A program made the position numbers and the translations under genes. Below are positions 24,797 to 34,300 of a stretch of 64,000 nt of DNA, one piece after another. Numbering within the stretch: the stretch's first letter is position 1; every line of letters begins with the position of its first letter. Location: the NCBI GenBank assembly GCA_021186555.1, contig JAJKFL010000014.1, positions 25,241,033-25,305,032 of the forward strand. The letters are read 5' to 3'. A model generated the notes under the pieces. It ran no database searches and was not told the DNA's origin. It saw only the letters and a list, made by a program, of their open reading frames with translations. This stretch comes from Reticulitermes speratus. Taxonomy: Eukaryota > Arthropoda > Insecta > Blattodea > Rhinotermitidae.

Positions 24797-25094
24797 AACC
24801 AACTTAGACACTCAATAAAATACATTCAGAAGTAAGTATAAAACTCCTACATGTTTCGGCACAGGGGTGCCATCATCAGGGATTTATTCTGAACAAAGGA
24901 GTGTAAGGCCAGTTTATGTAGATATTGTGTCGTCTTCATTAAAATATTAAAATATTAAAATTATTACCATTTTAAAATTTTAATTAATACTACTTTGTTC
25001 AGAATAACCCCCTGATGATGGCACCCCGGTGCCGAAACATGTACGAGTTTTAAACTTACTTCTAAATGTATTTTATTAAGTGCATAAGTTGGTT
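24797..25094. mobile_element. Foldback element FB2, about 95-bp arms
   Basis: The left arm AACCAACTTAGACACTCAAT, then ATACATTCAGAAGTAAGT, ACATGTTTCGGCACAGGGG and CATCATCAGGG, pairs along its length with the right arm CCCTGATGATGGCACCCC, CGAAACATGTACGAGTTTTA, ACTTACTTCTAAATGTAT and GCATAAGTTGGTT. The centre is AT-rich and non-coding. Related half-arms occur near 40,950 and 53,450. Confidence 0.75.
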
Positions 25095-25279
25095 GATGTT
25101 GTTGTTGGGATGTTAATATATCATTAAGACATCTACATAGTGTATATCGCAATGCAGTTTGCAAAATTACACACATGGCAATAATGCAGACTTTGAGGAC
25201 ACATCGGACAGATTTCTTGTAGGGTGCACAGAACCTATAATCCACTAGCAGGTTCTTCACAGATTTTTAATAAATCAAT

Positions 25280-25335
25280 ACTACTGCTACTATTACTACT
25301 GCTAGTAATAATATAATAATAATAATAATATTAAT
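25280..25335. repeat. (TAC)n/(AAT)n microsatellite
   Basis: Imperfect CTA/ACT repeats followed by an ATA run. Confidence 0.8.
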
Positions 25336-25464
25336 ATATTTTTAGAACCAAAGCCGACGCAACAGGTGTGTGGGGGATTGTATGAGTTCCAGGCGCAACT
25401 CTTTGTTTCTAATTCAATATCTATGTCTTGGACAATCTGAATGTAAACGACTCTATCCTCGAAG

Positions 25465-25665
25465 ACTGAGTCTTCAGGAATGTGACGCTGTGTCTTCGAA
25501 CGGGTAATTTCCGATGTTTCGAGAATCGCGTGGTCTTTATCTTCAGGCTCAAGCAGTCCAATTTTGTTGGACTGCTTGAGCCTGAAGATAAAGACAATAA
25601 AATTCTCGAAACGTCGGTAAGAATGCGCCCAACGAAACAGTGTCACATGTCAGCTGACTTCACTC
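25465..25665. mobile_element. FB1 foldback element with perfect central hairpin
   Basis: The centre is a 29-bp perfect inverted repeat (GTCTTTATCTTCAGGCTCAA onward, and its complement) around TTTTG at about 25,562. Outer arms TTCAGGAATGTGACGCTGTG and CAGTGTCACATGTCAGCTGA flank the CGAAACGTCGGTAAG core. Confidence 0.75.
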
Positions 25666-25869
25666 TTCAGTAACACGGCTCTGAGGAAAAAAATCTCGTC
25701 TGTGTCCCCCTTGTAACATTCATAATGTAAAAGCTGTGGCATTTTCGGTGAAAATAATTTGTTTGCTTTGTGTTATAAACTTCAGAGAATACTCTGCAGC
25801 GTTCAAGTATCGTCGGGTTTGACTCTCGGAAGGGTCCAGTGGAAATGCAGGTTTTGTGAGAGTGTAAGT

Positions 25870-26035
25870 TTCTCACAGTGGTCAGTATTAAGACTTGTCT
25901 TCTAAGATGTAACCTCAACGCAGGTAACTGTGTCTCGGAGGGATGTACTGCCTTCATTTTCAAGGCAGTAACACTTCAAACAGCAAGTTTCTCCTAAGTG
26001 TTGGTACCTCACTAAAACGTTATGCAACATCACAT
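25870..26035. mobile_element. FB1 partial copy
   Basis: TTCTAAGATGTAACCTCAAC, CTGCCTTCATTTTCAAGGCA and AAAACGTTATGCAACATCAC follow the FB1 order in decayed form. Confidence 0.4.
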
Positions 26036-26355
26036 ATGAATAGACGGTGATCTTAAGGCAAGTTTCTGTTTCATTATATCTCTAGAGTGGAATACAGAGG
26101 GGAAAAATTAAAATATCTATACTACGGTACATACCTCAGTCCCTTCTTCCACTCATGTACTTTCTTAGCCCTATAAAATGAACTGCTACTGTGTTACATA
26201 TTCACTTTGTAAAGAACTCCGCTAGACAGTCCATAAAAAGCACGATGCTCCCATGTACCACGACCACGCACTTCTCAGATTCGTGTCAAGCTGTTTACGT
26301 CACAGGCACTTTGCATTTTCACACCAATATGATTGATACAACAGATTTATAGGTA

Positions 26356-26616
26356 CAGTCAGCTCTGCTATCACGCGTGTTTCGTTAAAGCGAACTGGCT
26401 ACAATGAGATTGATGACTATGTGAAGGCTGTTTGTATAATGCAAACTTTCGCATACGCGTGTTGGCTATCACGCGATTTCGGCGACCTGTGTGAAGACAT
26501 AAGTTTCGATAACGGGCCAAATTTTTTTTTCTAATCTGACCCTATTTTTATTAGGCGAATTTTATAACGTGAAGTCTCGTACGAACGCAACTACCGCTCT
26601 ATAGCAGAACTGACTA
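26356..26616. mobile_element. Pogo/Tigger-like MITE with TA target-site duplication
   Basis: The left end CAGTCAGCTCTGCTATCACG at 26,356, preceded by TA, pairs with the right end CTATAGCAGAACTGACTA, ending at 26,616 and followed by TA. The interior repeats the phrase CTATCACGCG. Tc1/mariner/pogo elements duplicate TA, and Tigger-type ends begin with CAG. At 261 bp it has no transposase. Assignment to the pogo side is from the look of the ends. Confidence 0.55.
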
Positions 26617-27699
26617 TAATTGAACACCGTCCATTTACAGCTCAAGCTTATGTATAATCGGATTTATACAGTGTACACCCCGCGTTATGGGAGAAGACAC
26701 ATGTATACGCTATTAATTAAAATACATCGTTTCCCTCATTGCGATTCGAGTTTTTCTCGGGGCTTACACAAAATGACAAATTACACTCATTATGTAGGTG
26801 GTGTCAACGTTGCTGACAGGTCATATATATTCACTTACATGCTTATTTAATACACACATGTTCATATTTTAAGAGTTTGTCGAATAATATTTGCGTTAAT
26901 CAGGAACCAGGAATGCGATTACTTCCTTATTTTTGCTCTTCACTTTCTTATATTTCTTCTTCATTATTCGTGGGTTACAAGCTCTCGCCTGTTTTAACTC
27001 AGGCATAACTCCTGATACGCTGTAATTTTAGACACATGGTAGGAATCCTTGGATTAAGGCTGGGTCCAGTAATCAATTTCTTTATCAGGTTATTTCATGA
27101 ACTTATAACGAGTCAATATTTCTGATTTAATATTAAATATTTAGAGAAGAACTTTGATTCTTAAACTGTCTTGATGATTCTTGATTAAGTATCTGTTGCA
27201 TAATGACACTTTCTCAACTACATATTTTACATGACGGCTAATGCCGGAAAGGTTGTAAATGATGACTAAAGTTGCGAGGAAAAAGCTAAGGAGCGGTCGT
27301 GGCCTATTTTAATGTTTTCTTGCCCCGCATAAAACGTCAGCCTCGGGGCTGAGAGTCTTACTTGTACTTAATAAATAAAGAGCAAGAATTATGGCGTTAT
27401 GACGTTCAATTAAATGTGCTTTAAAACCAGATGCTTAATGTGTTACAAATTCATCATTTCTTGTAACTTCTTCTTTCGAGTAACATTATAAAATATGCTG
27501 CAGTCACCATTGGACACAAACCTGTCAAGTTTCTTTTCAGTTGTTATTGACGGAGTTTTTTTTTTAAGATTGGTCGCAAAAACATGTAGTTCAAGTTTAA
27601 TTTGTTTGCTTATTACAAAACTGTAACAATATAGAGTACCATAACAACATCTTAACGAAGAATACAGATCGACTTACGCCTACCTACAGTAATGGTTCA
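26617..27699. other. No gene seen
   Basis: The ORF at 26,620-26,850 starts at the MITE boundary and has no recognised similarity. Confidence 0.5.
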
Positions 27700-27930
27700 T
27701 ACAGAGAATATTGTCTTGTGGAACGTGACACCGTGCAGTAATTGGACTGTACCAGCTCCTTTGATGACCTGCCGTCAACAACTCCAGGATAGATATTTGT
27801 TTACCCTGAATATGAAGGCACCACGTTTCACCAAAACGTCGCTAACATTCTACAAGAATACATGTTGTCGCATCCAAGAAGACAGTAATCTTTATAGTCA
27901 TAGCCACGAGAATCTGAAATTTCACGGGCT
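27700..27930. mobile_element. FB1 partial copy
   Basis: GTGGAACGTGACACCGTGCA, then ATATGAAGGCACCACGTTTC and CCAAAACGTCGCTAACATTC, with a decayed right terminus CACGAGAATCTGAAAT. Imperfect arms. Confidence 0.5.
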
Positions 27931-28023
27931 TATGGCCACATTTCTCAAAGGAATGTGACACACGCACAAACACATAAAAAACACAAGCACAAAGACAAAC
28001 ATGCATATAGGGCATATGTGTAT

Positions 28024-28245
28024 AAGGAAACCGCTTGGAAGACGTAAGCGTAGATGACAGAATAATATTAAAGTGGAACTGAAAGCAGCACAATGGGAGT
28101 GTATGGACTGAAGTTTTGTGGTTCGGGAGGACTAGTGGCGTGCTCCGGTGAGCACGGTGATAAACCTTCGGATTCCATATAGTGCGGAAAATTTCTTGAT
28201 TAGATGGGGAACAATTAGCTTTTCAAGAAGGACTTCTCAATTAAG
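28024..28245 (+). mobile_element. LINE-B 3' tail
   Basis: GGAAACCGCTTGGAAGACGT corresponds to the GRPLGR-like codons, followed by AATAATATTAAAGTGGA, AACCTTCGGATTCCATATAG, GGAAAATTTCTTGATTAGAT and TAGCTTTTCAAGAAGGACT. 5'-truncated. It lies only about 210 bp upstream of the CpG islet. Confidence 0.75.
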
Positions 28246-28456
28246 TTAATTTGCACACACATATAGTTTTATATATTTTGTGTATGTGTGCGCATGAATT
28301 TGAGTAATCGAGTCAAACCGACTTAAACCGAGCGCACGATAAAGTACCTAGCAGCATCATTGTAGACTCTTATGCCCCGACAACATACCTTTAGAACTAT
28401 CTTTTGCTTAGAGTTGAACTAATGCGAACGCATTTAATGTGAAATTCATGCAGATC

Positions 28457-28665
28457 TCAGTGACATCACAGAGTTCTAAAATTTGGAGTAGTGTACTGCT
28501 GGAGCGCAGGCGCTGGTCTGGGATGTATGCGTGTTGTCTATTGGACCGGTTTTCTCTGGCAAGTGAGGAGGAAGCATCATACGTCGCCGGAGCGCCACAC
28601 GCGCTGCATCTCGTGCCGACGCCTGTTCGAACTTCGCCAACTGTCAGCCGGTACGCGTGATGAAG
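28457..28665 (+). promoter_or_regulatory. CpG-rich islet, candidate promoter/5'UTR upstream of the GPCR exon
   Basis: By hand count, about 18 CpG dinucleotides occur in 170 bp between 28,491 and 28,660, with GC near 60 percent, in otherwise AT-rich sequence. A TCAGT pentamer, the arthropod initiator motif, lies at 28,457-28,461 beside a TGACATCA element that resembles a cAMP-response site with one change. No repeat family known from the rest of the window covers it. It sits about 1 kb upstream of the receptor exon in the same orientation. Short ORFs cross it on both strands but none looks like a known protein. A promoter or 5'UTR exon is inferred; a decayed GC-rich transposon is the alternative. 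Confidence 0.35.
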
Positions 28666-29688
28666 CTTCATGTGACTCTGACTTCACTCAACATAGCTTT
28701 CTTTTCTTAACTCGTAATCTTGTTTCTTCATCTGACATTTCTCAACGTCTCAAAGGATACTGGATATGTAATTAAACTGCTTATCTGTGCAGTAGTCTTG
28801 TTCTTCGTTGTAGCTGTTCGTAGGCTGTCGTGTTTTAAGATCAATGTCAATCCACGAAACAAAGGAATTGTGAAACTAAATGGCGAGATTTTCTAGAGCG
28901 CTTAAACATTTCAAAAAGTCTAGCAGAGGCTGAAGTTGTATCCATTCTACAGTTTATCATTGTCTTCATCTGTGGTTCTCTTCTGAAAGAGTTAGCGGGT
29001 TTCTAAACTTTCAAAAAGCTTTACTGTAGAAGTTGCCTCACAATGTGGCAACTGCCTGTCACAGTTTGTAATTTAATGTCATCACGATCGTCAATGTTTT
29101 TGTCTTATTTCAACAACTTAAATATTACAAAGTCTAGTGACAGATCTTATTGTAGACATGTAAACACATTTATCTTACGGCACGCTTAATTAAATCGCAA
29201 ATCACGTCACCATAAATTTCTTGTTACATTAACATTACATTAATTGTATGTTATAAATGTATAATGAAATCTCACTCGTTCAGGTACTTTTAAAAAGAAG
29301 TTTAAATTCATTATCGTAAGGTTATGTTTATGTGAAGATATCGGCTGTTCATTCTGAAGACTTTAAGAGGTTAAGTTAAATTAGGGGTTACCAGTGCCAC
29401 AAGTCAACACAATAAGTACCGCCAGTCGTAAATCCATGGCAAATAAATAACAGATACGCTGCAGGTAACAGGGATAACACTGTGGGGTAAAGAAGTTTAA
29501 AAAAAAATCTTTGCTGGAAGTTTATCCTCTACAAAAGGCTGAAAATGCTATCGTCAAATATCCGCGAACATACAAACACAGTGGGCGTGTAGCTGTAAGC
29601 GGAACCTGCTGGGTGTAGTGTAGTAGTTTTATTGTTCATTTGCGGGATGCTGTGGACGTTGAACTGTGAAGAAGACGGCGCAGGGTAA
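28666..29688. other. Gap between CpG islet and receptor exon
   Basis: No repeat family or convincing ORF was recognised. If the islet is a promoter, this stretch is 5'UTR or a first intron. GC rises again from about 29,640 into the exon. Confidence 0.4.
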
Positions 29689-29898
29689 ATGGAGACGGCG
29701 CCAGCGGATTTAAACTGCTCCTGGAGCGAACGAGACGCTTCCGAAACAATCTTCTCCAGCAGCACCGCAACAACAGCTGACAACTTTACCAGAGTCTGCT
29801 TCACTGACGCAATAGACAACGACAACCGTAACAGCACCTACAGCCGTAACATCACACAACCCCTGACCCCGGACATCAACTCCTTCTACTTTTACGAG
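29689..29898 (+). CDS. CCAPR: First coding exon of a peptide GPCR, likely CCAP receptor (partial)
   Basis: This exon encodes 70 residues of a predicted extracellular N-terminus. The ATG at 29,689 follows an in-frame TAA immediately upstream and has G at +4, so no longer start exists in this exon. Four N-glycosylation sequons are visible (N9-C-S, N32-F-T, N48-S-T, N54-I-T) and there is no hydrophobic signal peptide, as is usual for class A peptide receptors. The last residues, PDINSFYFYE, resemble the segment just before transmembrane helix 1 in insect CCAP receptors, where FYFYETEQF-like wording is typical; that match is from memory of the family. GAG is followed at once by GTAAGC, giving a phase-0 donor. 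Reading on gives 21 codons to a stop without a membrane helix, which supports splicing. The exon is richer in GC than its surroundings. TM1 and later exons are not found in the window. It could be another peptide GPCR; the exon call is firmer than the name. Confidence 0.6.
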
Positions 29899-29904
29899 GT
29901 AAGC
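29899..29904 (+). other. Splice donor (5' splice site) of the GPCR exon
   Basis: GAG|GTAAGC fits the metazoan donor consensus and falls exactly after the last recognisable receptor residue. The intron would be phase 0. No matching acceptor followed by a TM1 coding exon was found in the remaining 34 kb, so the intron probably runs past the window end. Confidence 0.6.
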
Positions 29905-31664
29905 TGTTGTGTGATTTCTGTAGGGGCTGTGCAGTTGAACGAACCGTTTCCCTTGGGGGTTTAGAGCGGCGGGGTTATAGCATGTCTTGTAGAAAACTAA
30001 CCCATCTCTACTGAACTGTTTCTTAGGAAAAAAACGTTATTGGTGGTTCGCAGCTTGGCAACATCTCATGCGTGCCGGTCCATTAGTCATGGTTCGCGGA
30101 GGAAATGGAATCGTATGCATAGCCTCACTTCCATTTTCAGTCCCCTTGTATCATTTTAAATTCTGCTCTGCATGTGCATTATTTCTTTCCTATATATTGC
30201 AATATCTGCAACTGAAATGTCGATTCATGTTACCAAATACAGACCTCTACTAAAATAAAAACGCATATAGAAAGCTATAAGGTCTGATCTGTTGGTGGAA
30301 AAGTCGATTCTGCTGAGCGTTCAAGAGGGTTTGCTTTGTGTTCACATGATTTTCAACTCAACTGCAGGCTTTTCGCTTAATGTTTTAACGACTGATATAT
30401 AGAGTTGTTTTTGTCGCCCATTGTGACACGATTTTATAAATTAAAATTTTACCATGATTTTCAATGTTACATCGAAAAAAATCAAGACACTTTTCGAAAG
30501 AAATATATTGTATTGCTCTCTCAGCATACTGGTATTTTTGTTGGCTGAATGTTCGGCTGTCTGTTTCAACTGATTTAATTTTATGTAGAGACGAATGAGA
30601 TGTGGTAGGACAGTTGCGAACTGTGAATATTCGAGGATCTGCTACGAAGCGTCTGTTGCATATTACGTGGGAAATATTCTTGGGCAGGCTTTTAAAAATC
30701 CCAAGAATCTAAAGGAATGCAGAAGGTGCATGTTCAAGACTCGAAGGGGATACCTTCAGAATGCGTCCCAACGTATCGTAATACCAACCTGATAGCCTTG
30801 GCATTAAGCAACTGAAGGTACAGAAATTCTTGCCAATTTAGAATTCGCATTCAATTTCCTTCTTAGAGAATTGTTAAAAATTTTTTACATGTTATGGGTT
30901 TTTAATGTATATTAACAAAACAAGTTACTAATTGCAGCATGTAATTTTGCGACTCACTAACAAAATATACCTTCGTATCGCTTAGTGTCCACACAGACAC
31001 CAGCAGCAACAAGTGTAACAAAGTGAAATTATACGTGTGACTTTATACTTAGGGGCGTATTCAACATTTTAATTTCATTAAAATTTCACATACTTCACAA
31101 CACAGCGTAGGCCTACCAAAGAGTGACAGAAAGAGGAATTTTTTTTAACACAGTGAAGTGGTTCGTGCTTTAGGATTATACTAATGCGTGTGTAAATTAA
31201 ACATACCTAAATATTGACCTACACATTAAGCTGTCTGATGTTGGGATATACAAACGAAACATGCTATAATGACTGACATACTGTAATATGTGTATGTTAA
31301 AGCTGATATAAGTGGACAGAATAAAATATTACTTTCATAACCAGTTACTACCTGCATTTAATCAAAATCAAATTTATATTTGTAATTACAGTACGAGTAA
31401 ATTATAAGTTACTTAAACATTACCCGACAAGAATTTTACAGAAATTTTAATTTTCCGCCATTGTTTTGGGAAAGGCCTCTTAAAATCATTTGACCTTAAC
31501 TAGAAGGAAGTTTTATGAATAGCACGGCCTATAGCTTAACGAGTGGCAGCAGGACTGACTGTAATCATGACGAAGACAATACAAATGCTGATGGCGAACT
31601 CGAAAACTTCCACCGCAATATTTTCTTACTGTATCACATACCAGTAATTTAGTATAATTACGGC
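29899..31664. other. Probable start of the receptor intron
   Basis: AT-rich, no supported gene. A 65-codon ORF at 30,595-30,792 has no recognised similarity. Confidence 0.4.
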
Positions 31665-31678
31665 ACAGTACTCATGTA

Positions 31679-31963
31679 AAGTAAAGTAAAGTTATCCCTA
31701 TAACAGGCCATGAACGCCCAAAGGGGGAGTAGAGGTATAGCTCTACTCATTCTTGACCCCGGCGCTAGTTGGGGGTGGGTGGTCAGCACCACGCCCCGGC
31801 CGCTTTACCCCCGGGAAAGACCCGGTACCCATTGTATAGGAAGCTGGGTAGGCCCCAGGGCCGGTCTGGACGTATGCGAAAAATCTCGCACCCACCGGGA
31901 TTCGATCCCCGGACCGTCCAGCCCGTAGCGAGTCGCTATACCGACTGAGCTATCCCGGCCCCT
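31679..31963 (-). mobile_element. SINE-1, intact young copy with 14-bp target-site duplication
   Basis: This is the reference copy. On the minus strand the head GGCCGGGATAGCTCAGTCGG holds the A box, GGGATCGAATCCC the B box, followed by a body with CCGGTCTGGACG (seen on plus) and a TTTACTTTACTT tail. ACAGTACTCATGTA flanks it perfectly at 31,665-31,678 and 31,964-31,977. The perfect duplication and clean promoter boxes point to recent insertion by LINE machinery. The ORF crossing it (31,710-31,928) is a repeat artefact. Confidence 0.9.
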
Positions 31964-31991
31964 ACAGTACTCATGTAGCGTAGCATATTAA

Positions 31992-32165
31992 GACGTAAGT
32001 AGTGAAGGGGTAAGGCTCCACTTATAACATCGCCCTGACATGGATGTGGGTGGTAGGCTTCACACTCCGGCTGTTTTTCTTCCGCGGAAAAATTTCCTGC
32101 ACCCAACGCATATTAGGCTGAGTGGGAAGCAAAATCTGTCTGCACGTCTTGACTGTGGCCGGAAC
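31992..32165 (-). mobile_element. SINE-1, degenerate partial copy
   Basis: GGGTAAGGCTCCACTTAT, CATGGATGTGGGTGGTAGGC, CTTCACACTCCGGCTG and GGCTGAGTGGG follow the SINE-1 body order. It lies directly beside the young copy, so the two form a head-to-tail pair. Confidence 0.45.
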
Positions 32166-33660
32166 AGAAGGCGAATATAGTATGTAGGCCAACTGAGTAA
32201 CCCTTTAAAAACTAAAATGAATCCACAATATATGCGTGGAAGATTCAGTTCGTAACTCACAGAAAACACAGTATGATTCCATTACAAAAAAACAAATCAG
32301 TAAATGCTCTACGGCGAAATAATTCATACTTATTGTAAGAATAACATGGAACGCAAAAAATCACTGAGTGGACAAAATTCAGTGTATTTGACCTTAAAAC
32401 TGGTGGTACATATACTAACCAGTAGGTTTTAAAGGGTTAACAGAGTTTATAAATTGGGTGAAATGATTAAGCTTCAAACCCATCCTCGGATCTACACGTA
32501 AATATCAGTCACATACCTAAAGAAGACTGTTATCTTATATGCAAAGTAAATTAATTAATTTACAGTTCTATCCTCTGGAAAAATTCCCAATAAATATCAA
32601 CAGTATTCCATTTAATAAAATAAAATAATAAAAAACAACTGTATGTTAAAACTAAAGGCCTAAACACATGACACCTCTTTATTCTAAAAACACCGTGCAT
32701 CTTATCTTATTAAAATGTTTTAAAGAACTATATAGTTTTTTTAAAATAAAAAGTGCATCCAGTTGGTGTTTTTAAATAGTGAACATGACACCTCATTATA
32801 TACAGTATGTTCATTGTTCAAAAATATTTGCAACACTGGAAAGTATTTAGGATAAGCTACTGCCATGTGTTTTACAGTTTAAAACACTTTACTGCGGGAA
32901 TCGGGAAGGGAGAAAACTTGAATTGGTTTAATGACTAACATCCTTAAAATGAAATTCCGTACTGCTCTGTTTATTAGTGTAAATATGCTGTACAGCCTAA
33001 TGCAAACTCCCACCATGTAACATGCATTGCACAGCTTCCACTTCTAAGCCCCGTTAGTCGGCGACGAAGATTCCAACACACATTTTCCACCGTCGCAATG
33101 TGGATAATGTGTGATACAATACGATAAACCCATATTTAGTCTCAGTAACTGAGAACAATTTTTGTAGAGACTCTCACTTTATTTGAAGTGCTAAAAAAGG
33201 GCAGTGTCTGTACTTCATCAATAATGCAAGCGGATTTCGGGCCCTTCAAGAATTATTAAAGACCTCGGCTTGACGTCAGGTGTTATCATTTTCGACTTTC
33301 GATGTAACTTGTCTGGATGTTTAAAATAATGTAAATTATTTCCAGTGTTGAGTAAACGTGAGTTAAAATCATATTCTGCGGTAAAAAACTTAAATTCTGT
33401 AGTAGGCTTCCTCTAAAATAAGTAATCTACATAAACTGGAAAGCAACGTCTGTAATATTCACATCATTAAGCCAACATCCAGACAACGCAGTTCATATCA
33501 ACTCATTTGTAAAGCTGTACTTTCGGCCTAAAGCACACAATTCAATGACTTTCCAGCCACTGAATCGTCATCCTGTGCATTATAAATATTACACATTATT
33601 GAGTTATTTAACACAGCCTTTCCAAATTCTTAGCGGCAAATGGTATTTGACTTCAAAGGA
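32166..33660. other. No gene seen
   Basis: AT-rich, without supported features. Confidence 0.5.
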
Positions 33661-33954
33661 CAAGGTAAAGTTGTCTCTGTACACACCATGAAGGTGTAGA
33701 GGGTGGAGGTATAGCCCCAATCATTCTTAATCTCGGCATTAGATGGAGGTGAGTGGTCAGCTTTAGGTCCCGCACGCTTTACCCAAGAGGATATAGCCCT
33801 TCATTACCTGTTGAAGAAGAGGCTGGATGGACCCGAGAGACTGTCCGGACTCTTTGTAGAAAAATCTCTGCCCCCTGCGTGGAATCAACTCATGATTCCG
33901 CGGTTGTTGAATCCGTAGCCTAGTCACTATACCGACTGAGCTACCCACGCTCTG
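33661..33954 (-). mobile_element. SINE-1, full-length but diverged
   Basis: The head ends TGAGCTACCCACGC on plus (A box complement CTATACCGACTGAGCTAC). The body has ATTAGATGGAGGTGAGTGGT and CTGTCCGGACTCTTT, and the tail starts AAGGTAAAG. The B box is degraded. Confidence 0.75.
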
Positions 33955-34071
33955 TAGGATAACTGTCAATGATAAATTGGAAAGGATGTAGCAGAAGCCT
34001 GTAGTGATTTATTCTAATATACTGTTCCAATATTGTCACTTGCAGACTGACGGGAAACCACAACACATCAC

Positions 34072-34300
34072 CTTGATTTCAGGCTTCCCCCGCGATGTGG
34101 ATGAGATCTGCACTCTTCTGGGATATTACGCGGCGTCGTGTGGTAATTGTTTACCGACGTTTCGGTACAACGTATCGGTCCCATCTTCACGGGTCTTGAC
34201 TCTTGACCCGTGAAAATGGGACCGATACATTGCCCCGAAACGTCGGTAAACAATTACCACACGACGCCGCGTTATATCTCAGAAGAGCGCAGATCTCTTC
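34072..34300. mobile_element. FB1 foldback, near-perfect 92-bp arms
   Basis: The left arm starts GAGATCTGCACTCTTCTGGG at about 34,103 and the right arm ends AGAAGAGCGCAGATCTC. The arms contain GGCGTCGTGTGGTAATTG and ACCGACGTTTCGG and pair almost perfectly around a loop of about 8 bases (TTGACTCT). The outer flank GGCTTCCCCCGCGATGTGGA recurs in inverse at other copies. Very similar to 52,147. Confidence 0.85.

Noticed and set aside
29529..29837. 102-codon minus-strand ORF
   Set aside because: It overlaps the receptor exon on the opposite strand and has no recognisable features; it is a shadow of the coding strand.
31895..31963. Possible tRNA gene (A and B boxes)
   Set aside because: No closing acceptor stem; it is the head of a SINE with target-site duplication.
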